From the NCBI GenBank assembly GCA_963969495.1, contig OZ018329.1, forward strand, positions 65,913,243 through 65,977,242: a stretch of DNA of 64,000 nt, read 5' to 3'. The notes beneath the pieces are model-generated. The model was not told where the DNA came from and did not search any database. It was given only the letters and a program-made list of their open reading frames with translations. The position numbers and the translations under genes were made by a program. Position 1 is the first letter of the stretch; the number at the start of each line of letters is the position of its first letter. Below, in pieces: positions 1 through 11,894 of the stretch. This stretch comes from Ceratothoa steindachneri. Lineage: Eukaryota; Arthropoda; Malacostraca; Isopoda; Cymothoidae.

Positions 1-640
1 TTGGGGGGACGTCTTTCATAGACTCAGACCTTGAGCTGATGCCATAATCTTTTATCAGATTGAGGTCAGGCGACTGTGCTGGTCATTCCCACAGGGAAGA
101 AACCAATTTCGATCTGTGTCGTGTTTAAACACTCATTTTCCTTCCAGTCCAAGCTTGCGAGCAGCGCCTTTCCAATAATTTTCAAGAATATTTCACTAGT
201 ATTCTTTATTCATCGTTAAGTTGATTGGATGAATTCTGCCAATAACTATTGCATCGAAACTGACTCATAACAATAGATCTACTTATGTTTTACTATGATA
301 GGTGTTTTTTGAAGACCAGCCTCAGCATTTTGTGCCAAACATACTTTACATCATTCGTGCCAAGCAACTCAATCTACCTTTCATCTAAACATATAACATG
401 GCTCTAAAGATTTAAATCTTCCTCCAAATGATCATTGGAGTACTTCAAAAGGTTTTCGAATAAAGGCTCTTTTTCAATAAAGGTCTCATACTCGGACGAC
501 GTCCTGCATTATAGCTTTAAGCAACCCCGCATCGACGCCTTTCCTTATTAAATGATCGTTCATCGCTCTTCTAGTCATTTTAAGGCTATTTTTAACACAT
601 CTAAGGATCTTTCCAAAGCATGCGAAGGGAAAAGTTTCCG
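1..640 (-). pseudogene. Tc1/mariner-superfamily transposase relic
   Basis: On the minus strand, positions 53-82 read PAQSPDLNLI. This is the Tc1 transposase signature WPAQSPDLNPIENLW just before the third catalytic residue, followed by a frame-shifted W-H-Q-L. Upstream on the same strand (about 480-600) a stretch reading MTRRAMNDHLIRKG resembles the second helix-turn-helix DNA-binding region. The path between them is broken by several stops and frameshifts. In this family the protein binds the terminal inverted repeats and cuts and pastes the element at TA. The C-terminal end runs off the left edge of the window. I could not place inverted repeats. The Tc1/mariner assignment is fairly sure, the lineage is not. 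Confidence 0.6.
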
Positions 641-1699
641 AAGACGGCGCGAACGACAGAAATTTGCAGTTGTCCCCAATTCCTTACTTTTTTTTGTTTT
701 ATTGAGCTCACTGTTGATTTAGGAACATTTTGTTCTTCAGAAGTCTTGGAGCTTATTCTAATTTTAACTTCGTAATTATTCTCGATTTGATATCGAAAGA
801 GAGTCGTATAATTAGACTGTCTTGATTGCCATATAAAAGAAAGGGTTTGTAAAACGTTTTAGACCATATATGGGCAACCGCTGGTCCGCGGCACCATTTT
901 TTTGTGGCCAGCAGCCAGTCTAGGCAATTTTTTTATAACACTATATAAACTGTCTCAGAAAGTTAATTTAATTTTTTTGTAAAATTAGTATTGCATGTTT
1001 GTTTCAAAAATTAAAAATAGGATCTTTAAATAAATGTATATAACGAATTTCAGTCCCAGACTCTAAATTTAGTGACCTAATCAGATTGTAGCAGCATATA
1101 TCCAGCAGACTTACACTTTGAGGCTTTCTGAAGTGATAAGCACGCCAATTTTTGCTTCTGAGCCAAATCAAAGTGACTCGTGCGTAATTTCTAATGTTTT
1201 TTTAAGTCTTACGATTTCAATATTTTGAAATATAAGGTGCCTAATAGGTTCCGGTACGGTTGCTGTTCCTAAAGAATATAACGTCAAGCGACACTATAAT
1301 AATAAGCAATCTGAATATGACAAACTTACAGGAGAAGTTCGAAAAACTTCCCCCGTTTCTGTCCTTTTCAAAAAGACAGAAAGTGCTTAACTTATGTTGT
1401 TGGGATTTTGTACTTAGAAAAGAAGAAAGAGTTTAATGATATCAGTTTGTCTCGGAGGACTGTTAAGAGACGAATTGTAGACATTTCCAAAGATATTGAA
1501 AAAACATAGCAATGCAAGCTTCCAAATTTGAGATATTTTTGTTGGCCCTCGACGAAACCACCAAGATATCAGATACTGCTCAGTTGGCAATTTTTATTCG
1601 TGAATTTTTATCCGGTGTATGAAAGATACACCGGCAGGTGATAATATTTTCAATGAACTGAAGTTAACCATGAAGAAATTTAACCTTTCTTTTGAATGG

Positions 1700-1700
<1 letters not shown>
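641..1700. other. AT-rich stretch with no recognisable gene
   Basis: No open frame of useful length, no recognised domain and no obvious repeat. The left part may still belong to the flanking Tc1/mariner relic, since its 5' inverted repeat was not found. Confidence 0.4.

Positions 1701-1765
<65 letters not shown>
1701..1765. repeat. (TA)n microsatellite
   Basis: About 32 uninterrupted TA units. The right end merges with the left inverted repeat of the adjacent MITE, which uses TA as its boundary. Confidence 0.97.
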
Positions 1766-1768
<3 letters not shown>

Positions 1769-2033
1769 AGTGAAACCACTGTATAGGAGCCAAAAGTTTA
1801 ATTTACGAGGCTAGTTTCAATATATAGTTTATCATACCCTCTTCAGTCGTATACTGAGAATGCGATTGTTACAAAAGTCTTTAAATAGCGTACAGATCAG
1901 AAGAAAAGAAAAGACAAAACCACAAAGAAACACAAAACGGGGGAAAAAGGTCATTAATCAGGGGGTGTTTCTTTAAGTTTTTTTCTCGTAAATTAAACTT
2001 TTGGCTCCTATACAGTGGTTTCACTATCATATA
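1761..2033. mobile_element. 273-bp MITE with perfect terminal inverted repeats
   Basis: Positions 1761-1809 and 1985-2033 are perfect reverse complements (49 bp, of which 44 bp, 1766-1809 and 1985-2028, are non-TA sequence beginning GATAGTGAAACCACT). The 175-bp core has no coding capacity and contains an A-rich segment. The boundaries fall in TA dinucleotides next to a TA tract, as expected for TA-targeting Tc1/mariner-type MITEs mobilised in trans. The superfamily is an inference. The lack of divergence between arms suggests a recent insertion or arm homogenisation. Confidence 0.8.
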
Positions 2034-2058
2034 CCATAACTCGCCATTGAGTTCTTTA

Positions 2059-2067
<9 letters not shown>

Positions 2068-2149
<82 letters not shown>
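2068..2149. repeat. (TA)n microsatellite
   Basis: About 40 TA units with a single TG near the left end. It lies about 35 bp right of the MITE, so the MITE may have landed in a once longer TA tract. Confidence 0.97.
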
Positions 2150-2153
<4 letters not shown>

Positions 2154-2689
2154 CTCTTGTATTTAAAATATTAGTCATGGGCTACCTATAGAATATACAC
2201 CCCTATATTTCATAAAGGCCTGAAAAAATATTGATTTTTTTTTTTAAATAGTACGGTATGCAATTGCGGCCCTTTTGATATAGACCTAGGGTTATAGGAG
2301 TAACAAATATTGTATGAGTAAATTTGACATTTTTGAAGTGAAGTTTGTCCCAAATTGAGATGAAAAATATTTTCTCTCGCCCGAAAGATCCTAAAGGTTG
2401 CCCATGCCCGTTCTAGACTATCCATATTATCAATGGGTCACATAAACTACTGTGTGACCTAGAAACTGTGTCATGATTTATGCCATATAAGTTAAATATT
2501 TGGATGTGAAAATGATATCGTATTTGTTAATTTTGTGAGGCAAACTTATTGGAATTGTGGGTGTCAATTAATGCATTCTCCCTAATTCCTCAAAGTTTCT
2601 CCTGCAATAAGCATTTCCTGAACTATGGCAATAAAATGTGTAGTTAGTTTAGGGGTATGAATATTTTCTCGAACAAGTGTACATTATTC
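2150..2689. other. No recognisable feature
   Basis: AT-rich sequence with only short frames. I see no domain, repeat or RNA gene. Confidence 0.4.
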
Positions 2690-3480
2690 ATACTTGCACC
2701 TGTCTCCTCAGGACATTTTCTGTACACCAAATTTTACTCTTAAATTCGTCTTTTTTACTATTATCCCATGCGATCTTTCCCTCTCATTCCGTAGCATAGT
2801 CTCATTCTCCAATATCAAAGATGTCATCAACTTATGCCGCTTCTTGGCACATTTCACACTCATACCTTTATCAATCATCAATGCTTTGTTGTCCCCTCCG
2901 TGAACCTATCTTAAAACTTATGGAAAACTACTCTATCTTTCATCCGAATGCCAGTCTTACTTTAAATACATTTCCTACTGTCAAACATTATCACTCACTC
3001 CATTCTTAGAACCACCTTTCAAACTTCTCTATCTACAAAATCATATGCTATTTCCCTATTCATGAACTCAGCATACACATTTACATCTTTTGTTCCTTGT
3101 TTTTTTCTGCTTCTATTCTTTGTTTTTTTCTGCTTGTAGTCTTATTGCATATACTTGATCTGCACATCTGCTACCGCTTTAAACTGACATTACTCCTCCA
3201 CTTTCGATCCTCCGTATCCACTTCAAGCATATTTTTTACAGGCATCTTTAATACAACGTTTAACAGCCCTCTGACGCTTCAATTTTTGCATTAACCTTTT
3301 CTAAATTACCCATCAACAAGGTACTATCATATTTGGCTACCAGTCTTCAATTAATTACTTTACAACGCATCCATTTAGTCCTATTCCCTAACCCTTTATA
3401 CTAACTCAGCGGCTATATCATCTATTCTACCTGCCTTCCAATTTATTAAAACACGCGACAGTACAAACAATTTATGGCAT
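2690..3480 (-). pseudogene. Decayed non-LTR reverse transcriptase (RTE/CR1-like)
   Basis: The minus strand carries scattered but collinear RT landmarks in shifting frames. Near 3400-3440 is KAGRIDDIAAEL (family pattern GKAPGxDGIxAE, RT motif 0/1). Near 3120-3160 is a remnant of the finger motif (VADVQIKYMQ). Near 3020-3085 is VNVYAEFMNREIAYDFVDRE, matching the first catalytic motif xxAFMDLEKAYDRVDRE, with the catalytic Asp replaced by Asn. Near 2710-2760 is TNLRVKFGVQKM, matching the thumb motif RKLRVNxGKSKVM. The YxDD motif is deleted or unreadable. The order and spacing make chance unlikely. It is a dead retrotransposon fragment, and the clade is uncertain. Confidence 0.6.
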
Positions 3481-3879
3481 GCTAATCGCTTCCGGATTCC
3501 CTTTAGAAGAATCGTCCAAGAATAACGGGAAAATGGGAAGGCTTGAATTAATGAGAACACTTAATGCCTTAAACTGAATTTACATTAGATCCCATATATA
3601 ATACCATGAGTTCTTCTGCCATTTTATTGATGTGGCATTGTCAAATGCATTGGCCATCTTCCAAAAGGAAGCTCATAGTTTGAGAGTGCCTCCAATTTTC
3701 AACATCAGTTGCAGCCATTTAAGTTATTGCATCTTTTGAGAAGTGACATGGTGCTATCTTAAAAAGCAAGGTAATTAAACAATGTATTGCAACTTTTATC
3801 TTATGCAAGCAAAAGTAGGATAGTGGCAAAAAAGAAAGTAGAAACTGAGGGCAGTTCGGATAAATATGGAACGGAATAT

Positions 3880-4740
3880 GTTAAGAATAATCATCTTGGA
3901 ACTTAAAAGAAGTTATACAGAAATTAATTTAGGTATTATTTACAAGGAACACACATCTATAGACTACTTATCCAGCATAATTTATTAGTCAAAGTAATTT
4001 ATTGATGCTTCAAAACATCATGATCCTAATAAAATCTTCGTTTTCGGGACATTTGGTCTTCAGAACAAGGTATTCTGTCAGGGAAATAAGGTGGTTATGC
4101 AAAACTTCAATTTCCACCTGGTTTATTTTCTGTATCCTTATTCTAGACAAGACGATTGATAAGAAGCGGTGGCTGCTTCTCTCGTAGCTTTTAATACAAC
4201 TTAACAAAATCCTGACAAAACCTTTGATATAAATGTTTTTTTAATAGCCCCGAAAGATATAGTGAATAATGCTAGTGACTGACCACAACCCGGCCGCCAG
4301 AATCTCCCTTTGGGTGATTTTTAGTTCTGAAAAGTGTTTTGAATCAAGCTATTTTCAACTTTTTTCGATTGTCGTAGAGTATCCAGTAGTCATCGCACGT
4401 CACTATCAGATGAAGAAGAGGATCATTTTTATCCCTGAAAGGCAGTTTTAACTACTTTTCATAGTACCTATTTTGCTGCTCTTGGGTCAGTCCATGTGAA
4501 GCCCACCTATCCATTTCTTTCTTCTTTCCACTTGCAAACGGATAGCTGTGAATGCATGATTTGCTTTCGCCAATATTTAGTGTAAGCTCACTTGTTGTTC
4601 GGCGTGGTTGTGTCACAACTATTGTCTTCAAAACGTCATTATCTAGAGATGCTTCCTCCCCACGACTTTCCTTAATTTCAAGGCATTCATATCCGGAGCA
4701 AAACCATTGAGTATTGTGTTCAGGTTCGTAAGCCATTTTT
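3880..4740 (-). pseudogene. mariner transposase relic
   Basis: Reading leftward from an ATG at 4736, the N-terminal 94 codons are open. They match the mariner DNA-binding half: the LDNDVLKTIV and QPRRTTSELTLNIG helix-turn-helix region, then MDRWASHGLTQEQQNRYYE, corresponding to the family's LDKWVPHELTExQKNRR. After a stop comes VTCDDYWILYDNRKK (about 4365-4415), corresponding to VTGDEKWILYDNRKR with the first catalytic Asp kept. Further left a shifted frame gives PPYFPDRIPCSEDQ (about 4070-4110), corresponding to HPPYSPDLAPTDYHLF around the third catalytic residue. Stops and frameshifts make it inactive. Inverted repeats were not located, so the outer limits are approximate. Confidence 0.8.
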
Positions 4741-6030
4741 TTCTAAGTGTAAAATCTTGCAAGGAAATCAGGCTAAAAATCTTCTTACCTGTGAAAGTGA
4801 AATTTAAATTTTTGAAAATATTTTTGTAAGCTTTTAATGTTATAATATCATTTAGTAAAGATAAGCCATCTTAAAAAGAAAAAATGGTTGTTCTTTTCCA
4901 GGGTAATTTATGGATGCCATATCATTCCTGGTGTTTAAGCTAGGTTATTTTTATTTCCTTACTTTTTGTTTCAATGATTTTAGAATATTGATTAAACTTA
5001 CTCGGAGTCTTCAAAATTAATTTAGGTTAGGTTACTAAAGATAAGCCATCTCTTGATCCTTTAGTCACGCACTACTTCAGTAATGTCATTGACATTCCAA
5101 TTATCAGCAATCAAATTTCGTATAAATAGAACGTTCGGCATGTGTTCCAATTGGGTATCATTTGATTTAGAAATGCAATAATTTTGAATATTTTTTACTA
5201 ACACAAATTTTAACCTACTGGCATGTTTGCTAATATTATTGCCAATTTTTTATAAAGCATATTTTCGCCCGAACCACCTAGGGACCACCTCAGATTTAAA
5301 CTTAATCAACACATTTTTTGCTCTGGGCAAACTTTGCCTGTAATGTAACTTTATTCTTATAAACCCTAATTTTCACTCTTAACTCTCATTTTTCCGTTTT
5401 AAAATAGCCTTTTCAATCCGTTGAGATCCTCTGTGGTTTATTTATTTTTGTGTACGACCTGCAAAAGTTTTTATGTATGGCGGACTCTTCCACAACTTAA
5501 ACTGCGCTTCTTCAAACACTTGATACTCTCCTTTAGATAGTCTCGAGCCTTCTCTAAGCTAGTTTTTCCCTTGATATTTAAACATTGTAAAACACACTAC
5601 CATTCCATCTCTGATGATTCTGTAACGCCCATTGCAAGCAGAGTAGAGCTAACAAGAAACCTCATAAAGAAGCAAACCCCCTGTTGGCCCGATTAAAAAA
5701 TTTAAATTAGGCACACAGATCGAACACTCAAATAATATGGCATGTTGTAACAATGAACTAATGTAGAACAAAGCAAATACTTATAATGTTAAATCGCAAT
5801 ATTATGTACGAGTATCAATGAAAAATGGAATATATTGTAATGAGGCAAGCGAATTCGTTGGGGTTTCCATGCAAATTTACAAACATGCACACATTAGGAA
5901 ACAAATGTGAACTGAAGGTCTGGACACAGATAACGGAAGCAGTGGAAAACAACTGGACACAAATAGAACGGAATTTGATTGACCAGCTAAAGTTTACATA
6001 AACCTGTGAAACGACGAAATCAATCTTGCT
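4741..6030. other. No recognisable feature
   Basis: AT-rich sequence with many stops in all frames. I see no domain or tandem repeat. Confidence 0.4.
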
Positions 6031-6040
6031 ATGGATGTCG

Positions 6041-6300
6041 GCTATATAAGCTCGGTCCGGTGGTCAAAATGCAAATGCTCTTTTGGTGCACGCGTGCCTA
6101 GACTGTACATGCACATACGATTTGACTCTGCCCTGCAGACTAAGTAGAGAACAGAGCCACATACTTCTGACACTATAAACTCCACTTCGCGTCCAGATTA
6201 AGATAAGAGAAGTCACGACCCCCATATTAGAGTTGGTATAAATAGACAGGCTCAAACACTCTTATGTCACACACAGACGACTCTGCTCTTTCGATGATTT
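6041..6300 (+). promoter_or_regulatory. Two TATA-box-like motifs (possible Pol II promoter)
   Basis: CTATATAAG at 6042-6050 and TATAAATA at 6239-6246 match TATA consensus. The second is followed about 25-30 bp downstream by a pyrimidine-CA run (TGTCACACACAG, about 6267-6278) that could serve as an initiator. No convincing coding exon follows before the retrotransposon at about 6600. TATA-like words are expected by chance in AT-rich DNA, so this is weak. Confidence 0.2.
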
Positions 6301-7014
6301 TCTTCAATTCTCTACTATCACAGAGATACAGGAGGCAAAGCCAAGAGGAAATTTCACCGACGCCTCTCACTGAGAACTGATTTTCTTCAAGACATACCGT
6401 GGATGGTAATCTCTACAGCCCTCTACGAGATTTAGCAAGCCGCCCCTTGCTCCCCCATCCCCTTGAATAAAAATACCTTTATTTCCCTGTCACGTCATAG
6501 TGATATGACGTACTAAACCCTCCCCATCCCTGCCCCGCCGTGACTTGGCTCTGTGAATGTGACTCTACACATAAAGCTCCGTTGCAACTATGCCATTCTA
6601 CTTAGAAAGGGCATAATTGCAAACTTTGGGGAAAGGAGGTCTGAGGCTTAGCCTGCTGCGGAACCTAAAGGAAGGAGCAAACCTAGATTGGGCCTCAGTT
6701 ACAAACGCGGGGAGGATCAACACCCTACCCTGCGGCAAGGTCCAAGACGACAGAGGAAGACTCTACCGTCTCTGTGAGATGTTGGACGTAACTGAAAAAT
6801 ACCAAAAACCCAATAGAGGGGGCGTCAACCCGACTAGAGTCAGTTGATTCTGGCTTCAGTCATCATTAAGTCCGCCATGTTTTCACACCCTCTGAGGAGC
6901 CTAACCAGTTCCATACTCACTCATCATTCATCACCACATCCGAGTCATTTTCATAGGGTCATTATCGGCGGGGCGTGGGGACCCCCATACAAAGAAAAAA
7001 AATGTAAAGCGAAA

Positions 7015-8146
7015 ATGGCATACAATACTTACTATCTCACACTCCTATACACAACAGACAAAAGATCCACCATTAACAATGAATACGCACTTCTAAACAT
7101 AGCCGCTACACACGACAAACCCATCACGAACATAATAAAGACACACACAGGTCACAAACTCGTCTTCCGCTCACAGGAGGACGCAGTCAAATTCTATCAA
7201 CACGCATAGGACACACTCGCCGCACTAGACCTTCAAACAAAACTAGCCGACAGTGTACGGAAAAAACACCAAATACAAATCACAAAGACCAACCCCCCTA
7301 TGGTTGGCCTTCTTCGCTGATGACCTCCCCACACTCCTCAGACAGAAGTATGGGGAGAAGGTCATCACAGATCTATACTACAACCGCAGAAAACAATGGG
7401 CAGTGATCAAACTGTTTGACCAACAGAAGAAAACACTGCTGCTAGACCAAGGCATTAAGCTCTGCGGCACCCTAACATACCCACACAACATCGAGTCACA
7501 ACTAAACATAAGACCCACACAGTGCCACCGGTGTTACAAAACCCGACATCCAACACGCAACTGCCAAGCAGACCTAGTTTGCTCCAAGTGCAGGGTAGTA
7601 GGCCACCACTACACCACCTGCACAGACACCACACCCCTTTGCTCCAACTGTGGCGGCGACCATTTCGCCGTCAACCCAAAATGCCCTTACTTAAGTAAGG
7701 TCCACTGTGATGCCGTAGCCGCTATACTGCGTCCTCAACCCATCTACATAACCACACACGCCGTCACCGCCCCTCCTCCCCTCACAAGAACATTCGCTGC
7801 CACTGCCGGCGCAACGGTGTCCGCACTTCTCCCTGTCCCACCCCAGATACACCCAACCCCGGCAGCAACCCAAACTCATCCACAAAATCCGACACCCGCT
7901 GCAACCCTAGCACCTTACACCCAGAGACCCACACTACTTACGACACCCACACCACACCACACGTGCACCCCTTCCCCACACCACACACCCACCCCTACAC
8001 CACACCCCACACCCAACGAGACGACAAACCCTAAGCTACACCTAGCTGCCTTGCTCTCAACGGTGGCAAAGGGCATGTCGAGGGGTGTTCCCCGAATATA
8101 CATGAAAATACTAAACACACTATTCGCCTCGCACGGTCTAGAGTAG
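7015..8146 (+). pseudogene. ORF1 gag (three CCHC zinc knuckles) of the Jockey-type element
   Basis: The start is chosen at ATG 7015 (MAYNTYYLTLLYTTDK), the first Met before continuous gag-like coding. Frame 1 runs to a TAG at 7207, resumes in the same frame (LQTKLADSVRKKHQIQITK), then shifts frame near 7300 and stays open to 8146. Three knuckles follow: CHRCYKTRHPTRNC (about 7523-7564, C-X2-C-X4-H-X4-C), CSKCRVVGHHYTTC (about 7580-7621) and CSNCGGDHFAVNPKC (about 7641-7685). The part after about 7740 is a low-complexity Pro/Thr/His stretch. Gag proteins of this type bind element RNA and escort it to the target site. The internal stop and frameshift make this copy non-functional as read. Confidence 0.8.
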
Positions 8147-8158
8147 ATCACTCTTCCC

Positions 8159-8930
8159 GTGAAGGTGTTTGCTTTAATCGACGAGCAAACACACAGGAGA
8201 CCCGCACTCCTCCCCACCCCGATTGGCATGAACACCTTTTCCCCTGGACCCACCGCCCCCCACCCTCACCACGCTCCCGCCTCGTCCCGCCCTTCTGTCT
8301 CTGCACCTCTCACCACTGCACTCTCCTTACCTGCCTCTCTGTCCACTGCTCCCACCTCTCTTACAACCGTCTCCTCTGCTCCCTCTGCAGCTTCCACTCC
8401 TTCCTCCTCTATACCTAAACTCCCTCCTACCACCAGCACTCCTCCTTCGGCAACCTCCCTCCCTCCCTATTCCCACGAACCCCCCTCTCATAGCTTCCAA
8501 TCCAACTCCCACTGAGACCACAACCTCTACCTTTCCCAAGCCGACCACTACCTCCACAACTCCCAAACCCACCACACCCTCCAAAACACCCCGTATTAAA
8601 CAAAAAAAACCGCCACGAAACCCCTCCCCACACACACAACCACGCGTAAAGCCGACCCCCCTCCTTCTTTGTACCAACATCTTCTCTCTCGCGAAACACC
8701 CTCACTCATAATCTGAACCTCCCCTTCTATCTCTAGCCCCACATCTACTAGCTCTACTCCCTCCACCACTGCTCCTAACTCCCACCTCCTACACTCTACT
8801 CTCTCCAACCCCGCTTCCAGGACCGCTATCTCTAACCCTCCCTCCACAGAACAAACTCTCCGATGCACCACGGCTTGCCCACCCAATAACACCACTGACA
8901 ACCTCTCCAGACCACAGCCAGTACGCATAA
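8159..8930 (+). repeat. C-rich, Pro/Ser/Thr low-complexity segment
   Basis: The strand is dominated by CCT, CCC, ACC and TCC words, giving Pro/Ser/Thr-rich translations in all three plus frames and Gly/Arg-rich ones on the minus strand. The first 118 codons (8159-8515) are open and probably continue the gag C-terminal tail after a frameshift. Because composition alone keeps frames open here, I do not treat overlapping frames as genes. Confidence 0.6.
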
Positions 8931-9029
8931 AGATACTGGCTTCTCACGCCTCCTGGGCAATAACCAAGGAGAGGGGAACGGTCCCGGCTAAATCAGCCTC
9001 ACGCGCACTACGCCCACGACAATAGGTCG

Positions 9030-10945
9030 CCTCAACGTGACACAAATAAATGTACGCAGTTGGCACGGTATTCGCCATATTGTTGCCAACTAGGTCCTAA
9101 ACACACAAAACCCTGACATAATACTCTTGAACTCGACTAGCCTACATCGTCCGAACAAAAGACTCCGCATTGCAGGTTACCACACGTATCTATCTCCACA
9201 AGGGCCGCAACTAGGATCAGCGATCCTAGCAAAGCGTTCTATACATCACTGCCTCATCTAAACACAAGATGACTTTTTTATAGCATGCAAGGTACAGACC
9301 ACCACGCCTAAAATTAAACATAGAAGTCCCACTCCAGGCTCTATCAAACCACAACCTTCCTATCTTCTTTGCGGGGAACCTCAACGCCTTTTACCCAACA
9401 CTCCTTTCTAACACTAAAATGATGTAGGAAGGTACACCAACCTCATCCTTTACGCATTTAGGCCCCACTGGGACACAGTACATACACACAACCAACCTAA
9501 ACCACATACGCGAGAGCCATTCCAGGAAGTCCAGTAGTGTCGGGCCCACGCTCACGAGCTAAGGCCCGCCCGCCTAATACGAATGGAGCTGCTTGACTAC
9601 ACATCCACACTGACCACTCCCATTACCGTCGAGGAAACAAAACACTACATTAAAACAACACCAAAACGTTCCTTGGCCCCTCCGGGCTACCAGCCACACT
9701 AATACACAACCTCCTGCAAACATATACCCCACACTTACACACATATTCAGGCCACTTCGCCAAAATATTCAAAGTCTCTCAAAACATACTTCTACACAAA
9801 ACGTACAAAGACCCCCAAACACCCAAACAATTACATGCTTATTGCTTTATTAGAGCACCTAGCCAAATTACTCGATGCATGATCAACTACCGCCTATGGA
9901 AATACCTGAAAGAGAAGGATTGGTTCTCCCCTCACCAATATGGGATCAGGAGGGGCCGGTCCACTCAGGCGGCTGTGACCATCGTTCGTGACAGAATACA
10001 GAGAAAACGCCAGGTACATCGAAAGCCACTCTCCATCAACAAGGACGTGGAAAAGGCCTTTTATAAAATGTGGCACGAGGAACTCCGTTGGAAACTCGCC
10101 AACAATACGGAGTTACCTCTCTGCACCAGAAGGCTCCTCTCGCAATAGCTTACTGAACGGAGATGCCACATAAAATACAACAATACCCTCTATCAACCCT
10201 TCACACCACTCTCAGGCGTTCCTTAAGGAAGCGTACTGGCACCCACACTATAAATCATTTACACAAAGGACACCCCACCCCCACCCGAAAACTGCTGTCA
10301 CACATACACAGTGTCCTATGCTGATGACCAAACCATTCTCCTCAGCGGTTGTGGACCAGAAAAGATCGCGCTCCACGCACAAATAATACTAAATGCTATG
10401 AAAGATTACGAGGATAAATTGCTGATTGCCATGAATCCTCAGAAGATACAAATCTTCTCACACACACCAGACATGAACGATCTAAGCCCAACAAGGCTCG
10501 AATACACACAACATACAAAAATCCTTGGGGTAACTTTTGACAAGACCCTTAGGTTCAATATACACCAAAACATAACTCAAGCCACAACCTCACGTACAAA
10601 CACATCGCTGTGCAGATTCTACCCTATGGGCAAAAAGGTTACACCTATGCAAAACACTCGTGCGACCTCTTCTCGCGTACGCCCCACTGTCACTCGTAGC
10701 CGCGAGTGACAGTTGGCGGCAGTAGGCCCAGCGCATTCAGAACTCTGCTCTAAGCTTGCTTACCGCTCTCCCCTGTACACGAATATGGCCACACTATACG
10801 ACAACAACAAATTAGCACCCCTAAACACATATTTTCACACCAGACTTACAAAACAACTCGGGGAAACTCCCCAGAGACCCCTTATACACCGCACTACATG
10901 TAAGAAGGTATGCGACGACACAGCGATATCCCGCGGCCCATGACC
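9030..10945 (+). pseudogene. ORF2 (endonuclease + reverse transcriptase) of the Jockey-type element
   Basis: The AP-endonuclease remnant starts near 9035 (QINVRSWHGIR, equivalent to the family's QxNxxGxR opening), with NPDIILLNSTSL (about 9110-9145) and a degraded LxGDxNA segment near 9370. The RT begins near 9830: MINYRLWKYL (9879) then HQYGIRRGRSTQAA (fingers). The A motif is decayed to INKDVEKAFYKM (about 10035-10070). Then come a GVPxGSVLAPTL B-motif (about 10215-10245), SYADDQTIL (YADD at 10317-10328) and TKILGVTFDKTLRF (thumb, about 10525-10560). A Jockey-like C-terminal segment (SPLYTNMATLYDNNKLAPLN) ends at 10943. No RNase H motifs follow. Several stops interrupt the frame and part of the endonuclease is missing. 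Confidence 0.75.
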
Positions 10946-11216
10946 ACCCGCGACCCATACCGTTCTTCGCATAAGCTAAAAGCATTATGAATAACACGTT
11001 TCCGACTAAGCAGACACACACTCCTTCCTGAGCACCGTCCAACCGTCGTCGAGTCACGAACACATCAAGACCCACCCAACCACACCTCGCATCGGTGTCT
11101 AGCCGACTTATAAACTCTTCCTAACACCTCTCAAGTTATTTCCGCTTCCTTTTTCTACACGACTGCCTGTTTGCCAGTGTTACACTGTGATATCTCTCTG
11201 TCCTTTCTATACACAC

Positions 11217-11252
11217 ATCATCATCATCATCATCATCATCCTTATCATCATC
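11217..11252 (+). repeat. (ATC)n tail
   Basis: About ten CAT/ATC units with one interruption, placed just after the retrotransposon's 3' untranslated sequence. Trinucleotide 3' tails in place of poly(A) are known in several non-LTR clades and act as the reverse-transcription start region. Confidence 0.85.
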
Positions 11253-11894
11253 ACTCCCATGATTATGAATTCAGCGCTTGGACCGCTGTCACTCTGAAGA
11301 ATTTCACACTTGGTAAAGTAGACGCCTGAAAATATTCTACGTTTGTAAACCGAAGAGATTTTTCATCTCAAAGACAGAACTTAAAAGTACGAAATAATAC
11401 ACTTGTACCTTTGCCTATTTAACAGAGAGAATTTTCATCTACGAGTTTGGAGGGAAGGCACGAAATTAATCGTTCGCTTAACAAGAAGTTCTGAAGAAAG
11501 AAGATTCCCTCCACCTGATTTTCATCATCTCTATTTTTCATTTTCACCCATTGTCTCCTTCACACCTTAATATTTTTCCTCTCCCACACCCAAAATCATC
11601 TCATTAGAGGGTTCAAAAAAGAGAAAACAATACTTTTTAGGTACGTCATTCACATCATCATGACTGCCTAATTCCCCCAACCCTCACCCTCAACTATGCA
11701 ATGCAGTTGCAACTGCATAATTGAGGGTACGGGAGGAGGAAGGTTTGAGGACTAGCCCACTGTCAGATACCTGTACCAGAGGAGCCTCCGGAAAATGGGC
11801 CGGGTTGCAACTTTGGCAGGGAAGGCTAACCACTCCGCCTTTGAAGGGCTCCCAAGACTACTGAGGGACACACAACCGTCTCAGTGTATGGCGA

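Larger units (their letters stand above)
6600..11255 (+). mobile_element. Jockey-type non-LTR retrotransposon, defective
   Basis: In order: a GC-richer 5' leader (about 6600-7014), ORF1 gag with three zinc knuckles (7015-8146), a Pro/Ser/Thr-rich extension (to about 8700), an AP-endonuclease remnant (about 9030-9500), an RT with YADD (about 9830-10700), a C-terminal region (to about 10945) and a trinucleotide ATC tail (11217-11250). I find no RNase H after the RT, which fits the Jockey clade rather than the I clade. Stops, frameshifts and missing segments show the copy cannot move itself. The left boundary is approximate, and no target-site duplication was identified. Confidence 0.8.

Noticed and set aside
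1594..1779. Minus-strand frame with an alternating Tyr-Ile run
   Set aside because: It is the translation of the (TA)n microsatellite.
8327..8928. Overlapping Gly/Arg/Val-rich minus-strand frames opposite the retrotransposon
   Set aside because: They are shadows of the C-rich Pro/Ser/Thr coding strand of the gag tail.
11217..11252. (ATC)n as an independent microsatellite
   Set aside because: Its position right after the Jockey-type 3' region makes the element's own tail the simpler explanation.
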